NCBI GenBank assembly: GCA_964625865.1
Contig: CAZVEV010000185.1
Span: 1-12,224, forward strand
DNA length: 12,224 nt
Direction of reading: 5' to 3'
Origin: CAZVEV01 sp964625865
GTDB taxonomy: Bacteria > Planctomycetota > Phycisphaerae > SM23-33
A model generated the notes under the pieces. That model was not told where the DNA came from. It saw only the letters and a list, made by a program, of their open reading frames with translations, and did not search any database. This document shows positions 1-5,713 of this stretch, piece after piece. Both the position numbers and the translations under genes were made by a program. The first letter of the stretch is position 1. Each line of letters begins with the position of its first letter.

Positions 1-1
1 C

Positions 2-400
2 AAGAACCCCGAGTACTACGACACGATCGTGGTGTGCAACATGTTCGGCGACATCATTACGGACCTTGCGGCGATGATCCAGGGCGGCATGGGCGTGGCG
101 GCCGGCGGGAACATCAATCCCAACGGCGTGAGCATGTTCGAGCCGATCGGCGGGTCGGCCCCGAAGTATACGGGCCAGAACGTCATCAACCCCATCGCGG
201 CCATCGCGTCGCTGGCGATGCTGCTGCGCGAGACGGGCACCAACACGGGCGATGCGAAGCTCGTCGATGCGGGCAACCGCGTGGAGGCGGCCATCGTCGC
301 GGTAACGCCCAAGATGACCAGCCAGTCCGCCGGCAGGATGGGCTTCTCGACGACCGAAGTAGGCGACCTGGTCGCCCAGGCGGTCACCGACGCGGAGTAA
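2..400 (+). CDS. leuB: 3-isopropylmalate dehydrogenase-family protein, C-terminal part (partial at window start)
   Basis: This is the last 132 codons of a decarboxylating dehydrogenase of the isocitrate/isopropylmalate dehydrogenase family; the 5' part lies outside the window. Visible family signatures are NMFGDIITDLAAMIQGGMG, which carries the metal-binding Asp residues of the GD..(S/T)D motif, followed by MFEPIGGSAPKYTGQNVINP, which matches the conserved EP.HGSAPD..G...ANP segment that closes over the NAD cofactor. The IPMDH reaction is NAD-dependent oxidation and decarboxylation of 3-isopropylmalate in leucine biosynthesis, in the cytoplasm. The Gly in place of His in EPIGGSAP and Lys in place of Asp in SAPK differ from the enterobacterial form. 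Because the substrate-specificity region is missing, isocitrate, homoisocitrate or tartrate dehydrogenase activity cannot be excluded. The gene ends in TAA, and no convincing intrinsic terminator follows (only a 5-bp AGCGC/GCGCT stem at 412-426 without a T tract). Confidence 0.85.
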   Translation, partial: KNPEYYDTIVVCNMFGDIITDLAAMIQGGMGVAAGGNINPNGVSMFEPIGGSAPKYTGQNVINPIAAIASLAMLLRETGTNTGDAKLVDAGNRVEAAIVAVTPKMTSQSAGRMGFSTTEVGDLVAQAVTDAE

Positions 401-430
401 CCCGCTCCCATAGCGCGAACGGCGCTCGCA

Positions 431-448
431 GCAGCTTGCTTCTTGGCG
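431..448 (+). repeat. 18-bp dispersed repeat, copy 1
   Basis: The 18-mer GCAGCTTGCTTCTTGGCG in the spacer after leuB is repeated exactly, in inverted orientation, at 4910-4927 just upstream of the permease start. Both copies lie outside recognised genes. Confidence 0.6.
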
Positions 449-510
449 TCTTGGCTTGGTAGAGATCTGAACTCAATCGCCGCAACCGCACGCGCGGGGT
501 GCGCTACGCG

Positions 511-783
511 CTATTCGCCCTTGCCCTCGCCCGGGCGTTTGGGGCGGCTCTCGAGCATCTGCCTGAGGTAGCGGTTCTCCCGTCGCGTCGCGTCGAGATC
601 GAACATGACGTACTTGATCTGGAGTCGGAGAGAGTTCAGGGCCTCGTCAATGGACTTCGGACACGTCGTTGCCGCGAGGTATGTTCCTTCGTCCTCAGCG
701 CCACTGGCGCTTCCGGAAACAGGCGACCGCGATATCGCCTCGCACAACTCAGCCAGCTTTTCCCTGATCACCGCCTCGTTCAT
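511..783 (-). CDS. Small hypothetical protein with C-terminal charged helix
   Basis: A 90-aa protein of unknown function. I chose the ATG at 783 because an AGGTGGAG Shine-Dalgarno lies about 7 bases upstream; a GTG at 810 would extend it by nine residues but has no better site. The N-terminal part (MNEAVIREKLAELCEAISR) should be an amphipathic helix. A Ser/Gly-rich linker follows, then a second helical stretch with IKYVMFDLDATRRENRYLRQ, which has heptad-like hydrophobic spacing and could form a coiled coil. The tail is Lys/Gly/Glu-rich and ends at TAG. No cysteine cluster, signal peptide or catalytic motif is visible. It is transcribed alone from its own promoter (819-847) and is convergent with leuB. 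The reading frame, Shine-Dalgarno and promoter together support a real gene; I do not assign a function. Confidence 0.65.
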   Translation of the reverse strand: MNEAVIREKLAELCEAISRSPVSGSASGAEDEGTYLAATTCPKSIDEALNSLRLQIKYVMFDLDATRRENRYLRQMLESRPKRPGEGKGE

Positions 784-818
784 GGCAGTTCTCCACCTCA
801 GCACGCCCACAACATGAG

Positions 819-847
819 AGTATATACTACTGCCCTAAGCAATGCAA
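819..847 (-). promoter_or_regulatory. Sigma-70-like promoter for the small hypothetical gene
   Basis: Read on the minus strand, TTGCAT (847-842) and TATACT (824-819) are separated by exactly 17 bp. The -10 lies about 35 bp upstream of the ATG at 783. Spacing and match to the housekeeping consensus are good. Confidence 0.6.
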
Positions 848-971
848 CGGCAGTGCCAGACTCACACACTCCCCATGGGTGGTTTTGTCTTATTGTAACC
901 GGTTTTATAGGTGAGACTTACGCTTGGTTGTTACCCGATGTGAATCCAGGCAAGCTTTTCCGCCTGTTTGG

Positions 972-995
972 GAATGTTTCTCGATGGAAACATTC
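972..995. repeat. Perfect 8-bp inverted repeat
   Basis: GAATGTTT (972-979) and AAACATTC (988-995) are exact reverse complements around an 8-base centre. With no T tract and no adjacent gene start this could be an operator-like dyad or a relic; function unknown. Confidence 0.5.
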
Positions 996-1053
996 GTGTG
1001 CCGTCTTTCCGGTCTTGGGGCTTTCTGATGGCTTGTCTGCCCCCGTGTGCCAG

Positions 1054-1089
1054 ATGTTTCGATATCGCAGCATGTTTCGATATGGCTGC
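1054..1089. repeat. Tandem duplication of an 18-bp unit
   Basis: Two adjacent 18-bp units both start ATGTTTCGATAT and then read CGCAGC in the first and GGCTGC in the second, giving 16 of 18 identical positions. There are only two units and no spacer, so this is not a CRISPR array. Confidence 0.55.
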
Positions 1090-1328
1090 GCATTTCGGGC
1101 GGCCGGGAGGCATCATCCAGCAGGCGTACGGAGCATCTTCTGCAAGGAGTATAAGATACGCCCAGGCAATAGGCGAAGAGCCCTGTTGATTGTCCGGCCC
1201 GGTTGATCTTCACACGGCATTCCGGCCAAGCCCCGTAAACGCCCCGTAGCCGCATGCCGGGTCCCGAGACGCCCCTGCCCCCCTCGGCCGGGAGAACGTC
1301 GCTCAGGCCGCGGCCTCGTGCGTGCCAG

Positions 1329-1366
1329 ACGGTCCGGCTGGACCGTGTTCCCCCGCGACTCGCGGG
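1329..1366 (-). terminator. Two tandem hairpins after the redox cluster (possible terminator)
   Basis: Just downstream of the flavoprotein stop on the minus strand lie CCCGCG-ACT-CGCGGG (1352-1366) and ACGGTCC-GGCT-GGACCGT (1329-1346), with perfect 6-bp and 7-bp stems. Neither has a T tract, so classic intrinsic termination is doubtful. They may protect the 3' end or mark a factor-dependent terminator of the six-gene cluster. Confidence 0.35.
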
Positions 1367-1379
1367 CACGAAGTCGTCC

Positions 1380-2075
1380 TCAGGCCAGGCGCAGCGCCAA
1401 CTCCGCCACGCGCCGCCCGAGATTCCGCGCCGTCGACATGCCGAACTCGTCGTCCGTCACGTCCTTCTTGCCGCCCGACCAGACCGTCGCGCCGAACCGC
1501 GCCGAGGGCCTGCCGTCTCCGACGACGATCATCTCCTGGGCGAACAGGGCCGCCTGGACCGATTGGACCGTCAGCTCCTGCCCGCCGTTTCGTGCCCCGC
1601 CGACGGCGATCACGCCGGCGACCTTGTCCGACAGCGCGAAATTGGCCTTGCGGAAGGCGATGAACCGGTCGATGAAGGCCTTGCACAACGCCGTCATGTT
1701 CCCGAAGTACACCGGCGTGCCGATGATGATCCCGCCGACGCCTCGGTCCGACAGCTTCGGCGCCAGGGCGGGGAAGTCGTCGGTTTCGCCCTTGCGCAGC
1801 GGCAGGCCCGCGGCGAGCTGGCCCGGGATGGACAGGCCCGCCAACTCGATAAGCTCGGTCTGGACGCCCTCGACCTCTGCGGCGGCGGCGAGGCAGACCT
1901 TCAGCGACGTCGCCGTCGTCCTGCCGGCCCGGGGGCTGCAACAGACGCCGACGATCTTGGTCTTCTTCCCGGCCGAGGTGTCCGCCGGCGCGGCCATCGC
2001 GCCGGTGGCAGCCCCGACAGCCACCGCGGCGCCTACCGTCCCCAACACCCGTCTTCGATTCAGATCACGTTCCAT
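1380..2075 (-). CDS. Tat-exported flavodoxin/NADPH-dependent FMN reductase-family protein
   Basis: A 231-aa protein. Residues 1-29 form a twin-arginine signal peptide: NRRRVLG at 6-12, an Ala/Gly/Val hydrophobic stretch, then AMA-A around 26-29 as probable cleavage site. The mature part is a flavodoxin-like fold: strand KIVGVCCSPRAGRTTATS (about 40-57) supplies the FMN phosphate loop, and IIIGTPVYFGNMTALCKAFIDR (116-137) is the second flavin-contacting loop typical of iron-sulfur-flavoprotein/NADPH-dependent FMN reductase relatives. The four-Cys cluster motif of true iron-sulfur flavoproteins is not visible, so FMN alone is the likely cofactor. Tat export would carry the folded, flavin-loaded protein to the periplasm. 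The start has an AGGAA Shine-Dalgarno. It follows ccdA by 61 bp and appears to be the last gene of the ArsR cluster, which suggests a periplasmic reductase acting with the CcdA/thioredoxin chain. Substrate unknown. Confidence 0.85.
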   Translation of the reverse strand: MERDLNRRRVLGTVGAAVAVGAATGAMAAPADTSAGKKTKIVGVCCSPRAGRTTATSLKVCLAAAAEVEGVQTELIELAGLSIPGQLAAGLPLRKGETDDFPALAPKLSDRGVGGIIIGTPVYFGNMTALCKAFIDRFIAFRKANFALSDKVAGVIAVGGARNGGQELTVQSVQAALFAQEMIVVGDGRPSARFGATVWSGGKKDVTDDEFGMSTARNLGRRVAELALRLA

Positions 2076-2136
2076 GGTCCCGTTCCTTTCCCGCCCGGGC
2101 GCCGCGGCGCCGTGGGCGACCGTTTGTCAATAAACG

Positions 2137-2832
2137 TCAGGCGATCCAGATCAGCCAGAGCCCGCCGGCCAGCACCAGCGCCCCGCAGATGCGCTTCAGG
2201 ATGACCGCGCCGTGAGATTCCTCGTTCCAGTTGAGATACCGCTGGACCAGCGCCGTCGACGTCCCGGCCAGCACGATCACGCTGCAATGGCCCAGTCCGT
2301 AAGCGGCCAGCAGCCCCCAGCCGTACAGCGGATTGGTGGTCGCCGAGTCGAACGTGATCGCGAGCATGGGGATCATGTAGGCGAACGTGCAGGGCCCCAG
2401 CGCCACGCCGAAAACCAGCCCCAGCAGCAGCGCGCCGCCCAGCCCGCGGCGGGGCGTACGGACCTGGCCCGGACCCGACCACGGGGCGGGAATCACGTCC
2501 ATCATGTGCAGGCCGATTACGAAGAACACCGCCGCGATGACGTAGTTGGCGGCCGGTCCGACCTCGCCCACCATGCCTCCCGCGGCGGCCGTGATCGCGC
2601 CGATCACCGCTATCGTCACCAGGATGCCCGACGCAAACAGGCTCGAGACGGCCAGCGCCCGCCGCGTCGACATCTGCCCCTGTGAGTCGATGAATCCCAC
2701 GATCAGCGGGATGCTCGCGAGGTGACAGGGGCTGAGGATCACGCTGAAGACGCCCCAGACGAATGACGCGGCCACCGCGATGGCCCACGTCCCCTCGACA
2801 GCTTCGCGTAATGCGGTCAGGGCCTCGCCCAT
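2137..2832 (-). CDS. CcdA/DsbD-type thiol-disulfide electron transporter
   Basis: A 231-aa polytopic membrane protein with about six hydrophobic segments (roughly 16-48, 60-82, 95-115, 130-158, 170-192, 210-230). It carries the two conserved CcdA cysteines in their characteristic settings: C36 in VILSPCHLASIPL and C148 in ALGPCTFAYMIPM. Members of this family pass electrons from cytoplasmic thioredoxin to periplasmic thiol proteins. The ATG at 2832 was chosen because it lies 2 bp after the stop of the upstream thioredoxin gene and has an AAGGA Shine-Dalgarno inside that gene's end; a longer frame reaching 2892 would overlap that gene and has no good start. Linkage to two thioredoxins and an exported flavoprotein supports an electron-relay role. 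An alternative is an ArsG-like organoarsenical efflux permease, a CcdA relative, but I do not see that family's typical cysteine context, so I prefer the redox role. Confidence 0.85.
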   Translation of the reverse strand: MGEALTALREAVEGTWAIAVAASFVWGVFSVILSPCHLASIPLIVGFIDSQGQMSTRRALAVSSLFASGILVTIAVIGAITAAAGGMVGEVGPAANYVIAAVFFVIGLHMMDVIPAPWSGPGQVRTPRRGLGGALLLGLVFGVALGPCTFAYMIPMLAITFDSATTNPLYGWGLLAAYGLGHCSVIVLAGTSTALVQRYLNWNEESHGAVILKRICGALVLAGGLWLIWIA

Positions 2833-2834
2833 GG

Positions 2835-3275
2835 TCAGGGTTCCTTCGTCTCGGCAGGCGCCGCGTCCAGGTCCACGCCGAGCTCTTTCCACTTGGCCAG
2901 GATGTCCTCGCGCGACATGAACCCCTCGTGGCGGAACAGTTCCATCCCGTCAGCGTCCTCGAAGATCTGCAGTGGGATCAGCCGCACGCGATACGCCTCC
3001 GCCGCGTCGGGCTCCTCCGTCAGGTCGATCTTCACCACGGCCAGCCGCCCCGCGTAGTCGCGGGCCAACCCGTCCAGTACGGGGATCATGTTCTTGCACT
3101 GGACGCACTTGCCCTTGCCCAGGTCCACCAGCGTCGGCAGGGGGGCCGACGGCCTGCTCGCCGCCGGGCCGGGCGACGGATTCCCGCCGTTGGTGGGCCA
3201 GCACTTGACGGCCATCACAGCGCAGATCGCCACCGCAAGGACCGCGACAATGCCTATCCTTCCTTTCGTGTCCAT
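2835..3275 (-). CDS. Membrane-anchored thioredoxin-family protein
   Basis: A 146-aa protein starting at the ATG at 3275, with a GAAAGGA Shine-Dalgarno just upstream. Residues 7-23 form one hydrophobic anchor, followed by a Pro/Ser/Ala-rich linker (about 28-47), so the domain should face the periplasm. The thioredoxin domain starts at LPTLVDLGKGKCVQCKNMIP with active-site cysteines C57 and C60. The residue before the first Cys is Lys, not the usual Trp. The cis-proline loop reads RLIPLQIF (P101), where the usual Thr after Pro is Leu. The C-terminal part, GMELFRHEGFMSREDILAKW, is characteristic of the small thioredoxins found in anaerobe operons beside CcdA. It probably receives electrons from the CcdA-type protein encoded 2 bp downstream and passes them to an exported substrate. 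The start is 10 bp from the stop of the mini-thioredoxin gene, indicating one transcript. Confidence 0.85.
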   Translation of the reverse strand: MDTKGRIGIVAVLAVAICAVMAVKCWPTNGGNPSPGPAASRPSAPLPTLVDLGKGKCVQCKNMIPVLDGLARDYAGRLAVVKIDLTEEPDAAEAYRVRLIPLQIFEDADGMELFRHEGFMSREDILAKWKELGVDLDAAPAETKEP

Positions 3276-3285
3276 GGGTGTCCTT

Positions 3286-3519
3286 TCACACAAGCATGTC
3301 CTTGATTTCGTCGACCGGAGGCACCTTGCCCACCGCCACGACCGCCCCGTCAACCACCAGCGCGGGCGTCATCATCACGCCGTAGCCCATCATCTCGTTG
3401 ATGTCGGTGACCTTCTCGAGCGTGTAGTCGATGCCGAGTTCGCCGGCGGCCTGGTCCGCGTTGGCCGCCAGTTGGTTGCACTTGGCACAGCCCACGCCGA
3501 GCACTTTCAGTGTTCTCAT
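3286..3519 (-). CDS. Mini-thioredoxin (redox-active disulfide protein 2, MTH895-like)
   Basis: A 77-aa cytoplasmic protein, the usual size of the MTH895/TIGR00412 group. MRTLKVLGVGCAKCNQL has the CxxC pair C11/C14 at the end of the first strand and no Trp before it. The cis-Pro loop is VMMTPALVVDG, and VPPVDEIKDML forms the last helix. The ATG at 3519 has an AGGAG Shine-Dalgarno at good spacing, so the much longer upstream frame is not needed. Members of this family are often encoded next to ArsP_1-type permeases, exactly as here, and are thought to deliver electrons or bind the exported ion. In this cluster it may reduce the cytoplasmic side of the CcdA-type transporter or act as a metalloid-binding thiol donor for the permease. 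Confidence 0.85.
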   Translation of the reverse strand: MRTLKVLGVGCAKCNQLAANADQAAGELGIDYTLEKVTDINEMMGYGVMMTPALVVDGAVVAVGKVPPVDEIKDMLV

Positions 3520-3566
3520 GACGTTACTCCTGTCCCGGTGGGACGTTGGTTCATTTTCGCGATGTC

Positions 3567-4901
3567 TCAGGCGATGGCGCCGTAGATCATTCCGCTGGCG
3601 GTGGCCATCACGACCACCAGCAGGATAAAGACGAGGGTCTTTTTCGTGCCCATGATGCTCCGGATCACGAGCATGTTGGGCAGCGACAGTGCGGGCCCGG
3701 CCAGCAGCAGCGCCAGCGCCGGCCCGTCGCCCATGCCCGCGCCGCGGAGCCCCTCGACGATGGGGATCTCCGTCAGCGTGGCGAAGTACATGAAGGCCCC
3801 GGCGATCGAGGCGAAGAGATTCGCTCCCAGCGAGTTGCCTCCCACCGCCTGCTTGACCCATTTGAAGGGGATCAGCCCCTCGTGGCCGGCCTGGCCCCGG
3901 CCCAGCAGCAGTCCCGCCACGACCACGCCGGCCAGCAGGAGCGGCAGGATCTGCTTGGCAAAGGTCCAACTGGCCCCGGTCCAGTGGGCCAGCTCCGGGC
4001 GGGTAAACCACGCCATCAGTGCCGCGGCCAGCGCGAGCACGGCGGCGCCGGCGATGAAGAACCGTGCGTTGTGAATCGCGACGTACAGCGGGCTTTCCAG
4101 GTTCTGGCGCGAGCCGATCCAGTCCTTGGTGTACCTCTTCACATCCCCGCAGGGCAGTCTCAGGATGATCGCGTGGTCGTCCTCGGCCAGGACCTTGCCC
4201 TCGATGTACTCGGTAACTTCCTTGCCGTCCGGGCAACAGTTGATGCCCACCGTCAACTCGCCCGAGACCGACCAGTTGGCGAACACGAGCGTCATCACCA
4301 TCAGGGCCAGGACCGTCGCGTTCTTCCACAGGGGGCGGTGCGGATGGTCGTCGCCCATGGCGATAGCGGGGGCCTCGGCGCGGGCGGCTTCGCTCTTGCG
4401 GAAGATCACGTGCATCGCCAGGCCGATCACGATACTGAACACCACCGCGCCCACCGCCCGCGCCAGGCCGAGGCCCGGCCCGAGGATCCGCGCCGTCAGA
4501 AGGATGGCCAGCACGTTGATTGCAGGCCCCGCGTACAGAAACGCCGCCGCCGGGCCCAGCCCCGCGCCCATGCGGTAGATCCCGGCGAACAGCGGCAGGA
4601 CCGTACACGAGCAGACGGCCAGCACGGCCCCCGAGACGCTCGCCACGCCGTAGGCCAGCACCTTGTTTGCCTTCGCGCCGAGGTATCGCATCACGGAGGC
4701 CTGGCTGATAAAGACGCTGATGGCCCCGGCGATGAAGAAGGCGGGCACGAGGCACAGCAGGACGTGCTCGCGGGCGTAGTCGCGCACGAGGTGCAGCGAT
4801 TCGGTCAGGGCGTTGTCGAACCGTGCGTTGCCCACCGGCAGGAAGAAGCAGGCGGCGAAGACCGCGGCGATGAGGGCGAGTTTCTTCAGTTCGGTCTTCA
4901 T
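3567..4901 (-). CDS. ArsP_1-type (DUF318/YraQ-like) membrane permease
   Basis: A 444-aa polytopic membrane protein of the predicted permease family PF03773, which includes the methylarsenite exporter ArsP and many uncharacterised relatives. Hydrophobic segments lie near 8-23, 47-66, 82-108, 116-140, 148-167, 194-210, 280-298, 316-334, 360-377, 394-415 and 422-441. The family hallmark is the GAVLAVCSCTVLPLF stretch (C97, C99), followed by GPAAAFLYAGPAINVLA; a second half-motif, MYFATLTEIPIVEGL...GPALALLLAGPALSLPN, shows the internal two-fold repeat. Between the halves lies an unusual hydrophilic insert (about 213-278) with a Cys pair (C222/C223) and C251. The ATG at 4901 fits the family; an upstream TTG at 4922 is less likely. 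The Shine-Dalgarno is weak (GGGAA), and a short upstream frame overlaps the start by ATGA. Cluster position after arsR predicts export of a metalloid or thiol-reactive toxicant; substrate unproven. Confidence 0.82.
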   Translation of the reverse strand: MKTELKKLALIAAVFAACFFLPVGNARFDNALTESLHLVRDYAREHVLLCLVPAFFIAGAISVFISQASVMRYLGAKANKVLAYGVASVSGAVLAVCSCTVLPLFAGIYRMGAGLGPAAAFLYAGPAINVLAILLTARILGPGLGLARAVGAVVFSIVIGLAMHVIFRKSEAARAEAPAIAMGDDHPHRPLWKNATVLALMVMTLVFANWSVSGELTVGINCCPDGKEVTEYIEGKVLAEDDHAIILRLPCGDVKRYTKDWIGSRQNLESPLYVAIHNARFFIAGAAVLALAAALMAWFTRPELAHWTGASWTFAKQILPLLLAGVVVAGLLLGRGQAGHEGLIPFKWVKQAVGGNSLGANLFASIAGAFMYFATLTEIPIVEGLRGAGMGDGPALALLLAGPALSLPNMLVIRSIMGTKKTLVFILLVVVMATASGMIYGAIA

Positions 4902-4903
4902 TG
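4889..4903 (-). repeat. 15-bp repeat at the permease start, copy 1
   Basis: On the minus strand CAATGAAGACCGAAC, which spans the permease start codon and the codons for MKTE, is duplicated exactly at 4963-4977. Confidence 0.6.
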
Positions 4904-4975
4904 CGTTCCCGCCAAGAAGCAAGCTGCAGCGGGGAGACCTGCGACGGAGGTGAATTCTCTTGGTTCGGTCTTCAT
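4898..4975 (-). CDS. Possible 25-aa upstream ORF/leader of the permease gene
   Basis: An ATG at 4975 sits inside the second copy of the 15-bp start-region repeat, so this frame begins MKTE like the permease itself. It runs 25 codons and stops at a TGA that overlaps the permease ATG as ATGA, the usual geometry of translational coupling. A GGGTGAG stretch lies upstream at longer-than-ideal spacing. It may be a coupling leader or the scar of a small tandem duplication. No known leader family is recognised. Confidence 0.2.
   Translation of the reverse strand: MKTEPREFTSVAGLPAAACFLAGTQ
4910..4927 (-). repeat. 18-bp dispersed repeat, copy 2
   Basis: Read on the minus strand this is identical to 431-448 on the plus strand. 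It lies within the leader-like frame just before the permease start. Confidence 0.6.
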
Positions 4976-4977
4976 TG
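4963..4977 (-). repeat. 15-bp repeat of the permease start region, copy 2
   Basis: Exact duplicate of 4889-4903, 74 bp upstream of it with respect to transcription, again carrying ATGAAGACCGAA. Confidence 0.6.
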
Positions 4978-5120
4978 AGGCGTTCTCACCCAATGACGTG
5001 TGACGACGACGATGTCGTCGGTTTACGTCCGAATATCGGGCTTTGGACGTTCCAACCAGTTGTCCGCTTCGCGGCGCCGTTTCGAGCATTTCCGTTTGTC
5101 GTTTGGACATTGTTTAGTAT

Positions 5121-5141
5121 TTCGTGCTTCGTGTTTCGTGC
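5121..5141. repeat. Three tandem heptads in the arsR-permease spacer
   Basis: TTCGTGC, TTCGTGT and TTCGTGC follow one another without gaps. The minus-strand reading is rich in CACGAA units. From memory, similar CACGAA-rich strings recur in spacers of planctomycete-like genomes, so this may be part of a dispersed repeat; I cannot verify that here. The spacer also contains a 7-bp hairpin CGACGAC-GAT-GTCGTCG at 5004-5020. Confidence 0.5.
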
Positions 5142-5156
5142 TTACGCCACGTCGTA

Positions 5157-5480
5157 CTACAGGTGCTCCAGTGCGGCGCGACTGTCGGATAGTTTCTCGC
5201 GGAGGACGCCCTCGATGCACGTCAGGGCGTTCAGCACGCACGGGGCGCGGAGACGGTAGAAGACCATCAGCCCGCGCTTCTCGCTCGTCAGCAGGCCTGC
5301 ACTGACCATCATGGACAGGTGGCGCGAGACATTGGAGCGTTCGGCCCCGGCGAGTTCAGCCAGGTCGCACACGCACATCGGCCCGTTGCGAAGGGCCTCG
5401 GCCAGCGCCAGGCGAATCGGGTGCCCCAACGCCTTGAACACCTCCGCCTTCATGCGGATCAGTCCGTTGTCGTCTTTCAT
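5157..5480 (-). CDS. arsR: ArsR/SmtB-family metalloregulatory repressor
   Basis: A 107-aa winged-helix repressor of normal ArsR length. The fold is visible as VFKALGHPIRLALAEAL (helices 1-2), then CVCDLAELAGAERSNVSRHLSMMVSAGLLTSEKRGLMVFYRL, the recognition helix and wing. C36 and C38 in CVCDL correspond to the As(III)/Sb(III)-type cysteine site at the start of the DNA-binding region; C81 and C88 near the C-terminus could supply further ligands. Binding of the metal(loid) should release the protein from DNA. The ATG at 5480 has a GAGGGA Shine-Dalgarno. It is the first gene after the promoter at 5535-5563 and the operator at 5512-5537, so it is very probably autoregulated and controls the permease-thioredoxin-CcdA-flavoprotein genes downstream. 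A 255-bp spacer separates it from the permease gene. Confidence 0.93.
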   Translation of the reverse strand: MKDDNGLIRMKAEVFKALGHPIRLALAEALRNGPMCVCDLAELAGAERSNVSRHLSMMVSAGLLTSEKRGLMVFYRLRAPCVLNALTCIEGVLREKLSDSRAALEHL

Positions 5481-5511
5481 CTCGTCCCTCGTCGCTCAAA
5501 GTCACTGCATG

Positions 5512-5537
5512 ACTATGTGAGTATTTGCTCACATAGT
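5512..5537. promoter_or_regulatory. ArsR operator: perfect 10-6-10 inverted repeat
   Basis: ACTATGTGAG (5512-5521) and CTCACATAGT (5528-5537) are exact reverse complements around TATTTG. The dyad covers the promoter's predicted transcription start and overlaps its -10 element by three bases, where a bound repressor would block polymerase. It begins 32 bp upstream of the arsR ATG. Confidence 0.85.
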
Positions 5538-5563
5538 ATATGCATCACGATGCGTCAGGACAA
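5535..5563 (-). promoter_or_regulatory. Sigma-70-like promoter of the arsR cluster
   Basis: On the minus strand TTGTCC (5563-5558) and TATACT (5540-5535) are separated by 17 bp. The predicted start point near 5528 lies inside the operator dyad. Confidence 0.75.
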
Positions 5564-5640
5564 GGCGCACGGGGGCTTCTTTTCGTCGAGGAGATCCGCC
5601 CCCGTCGCCCGGAGCGGGACTGGTGGACCGACAGATCCGT

Positions 5641-5690
5641 CAGGGAGCGGATGACGAGGTCGAGGTGGAGCTTGATCGGGTCGGAGGGTA
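5641..5690 (-). pseudogene. Remnant of the 3' end of a site-2 protease gene
   Basis: This 50-bp stretch matches 6276-6325, the coding end of the intact site-2 protease gene, at about 40 of 50 positions and in the same orientation. Translated on the minus strand it reads DPIKLHLDLVIRSL against DPISLYLGRVIRPL in the protease. No upstream protease sequence is recognisable, because the toxin-antitoxin pair occupies that space. It is either the residue of a tandem duplicate or a target duplication left by insertion of the toxin-antitoxin module. Confidence 0.6.
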
Positions 5691-5713
5691 GCGGGTTGGA
5701 TACTGGTGGGGAA

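Larger units (their letters stand above)
848..1379. other. Gene-free spacer of lower GC with short repeats
   Basis: This stretch separates the small gene at 511-783 from the flavoprotein gene that ends at 1380. The part from about 848 to 1180 is visibly richer in A and T than its surroundings. Long open frames exist on both strands, but they have no family resemblance and no ribosome binding site, so I call no gene. It holds a perfect 8-bp inverted repeat (972-995), an imperfect 18-bp tandem duplication (1054-1089) and two GC hairpins close to the end of the flavoprotein gene (1329-1366). No tRNA or riboswitch fold was recognised. It could be a decayed gene or an insertion scar. Confidence 0.5.

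Noticed and set aside
1054..1089. Possible CRISPR array
   Set aside because: Only two adjacent 18-bp units with no spacers and no cas genes nearby.
499..1206. 235-codon plus-strand open frame
   Set aside because: It runs antisense across the better-supported small gene at 511-783 and its promoter, has no Shine-Dalgarno and resembles no family.
905..1369. 154-codon minus-strand open frame in the spacer before the flavoprotein end
   Set aside because: Arg/Ser/Thr-rich composition, no ribosome binding site and no recognisable domain; it crosses the hairpins and the tandem repeat.
2137..3275. Assignment of the thioredoxin and CcdA-like genes as arsF and arsG
   Set aside because: The cysteine contexts (KCVQCK, SPCHLASIPL) look like ordinary operon thioredoxins and CcdA; I could not see the ArsF or ArsG family signatures, so only a functional analogy is kept.
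3546..5003. 485-codon plus-strand open frame
   Set aside because: It is antisense to the permease gene and has the His/Arg/Gln/Gly-rich, low-complexity composition expected of a shadow frame in high-GC DNA.
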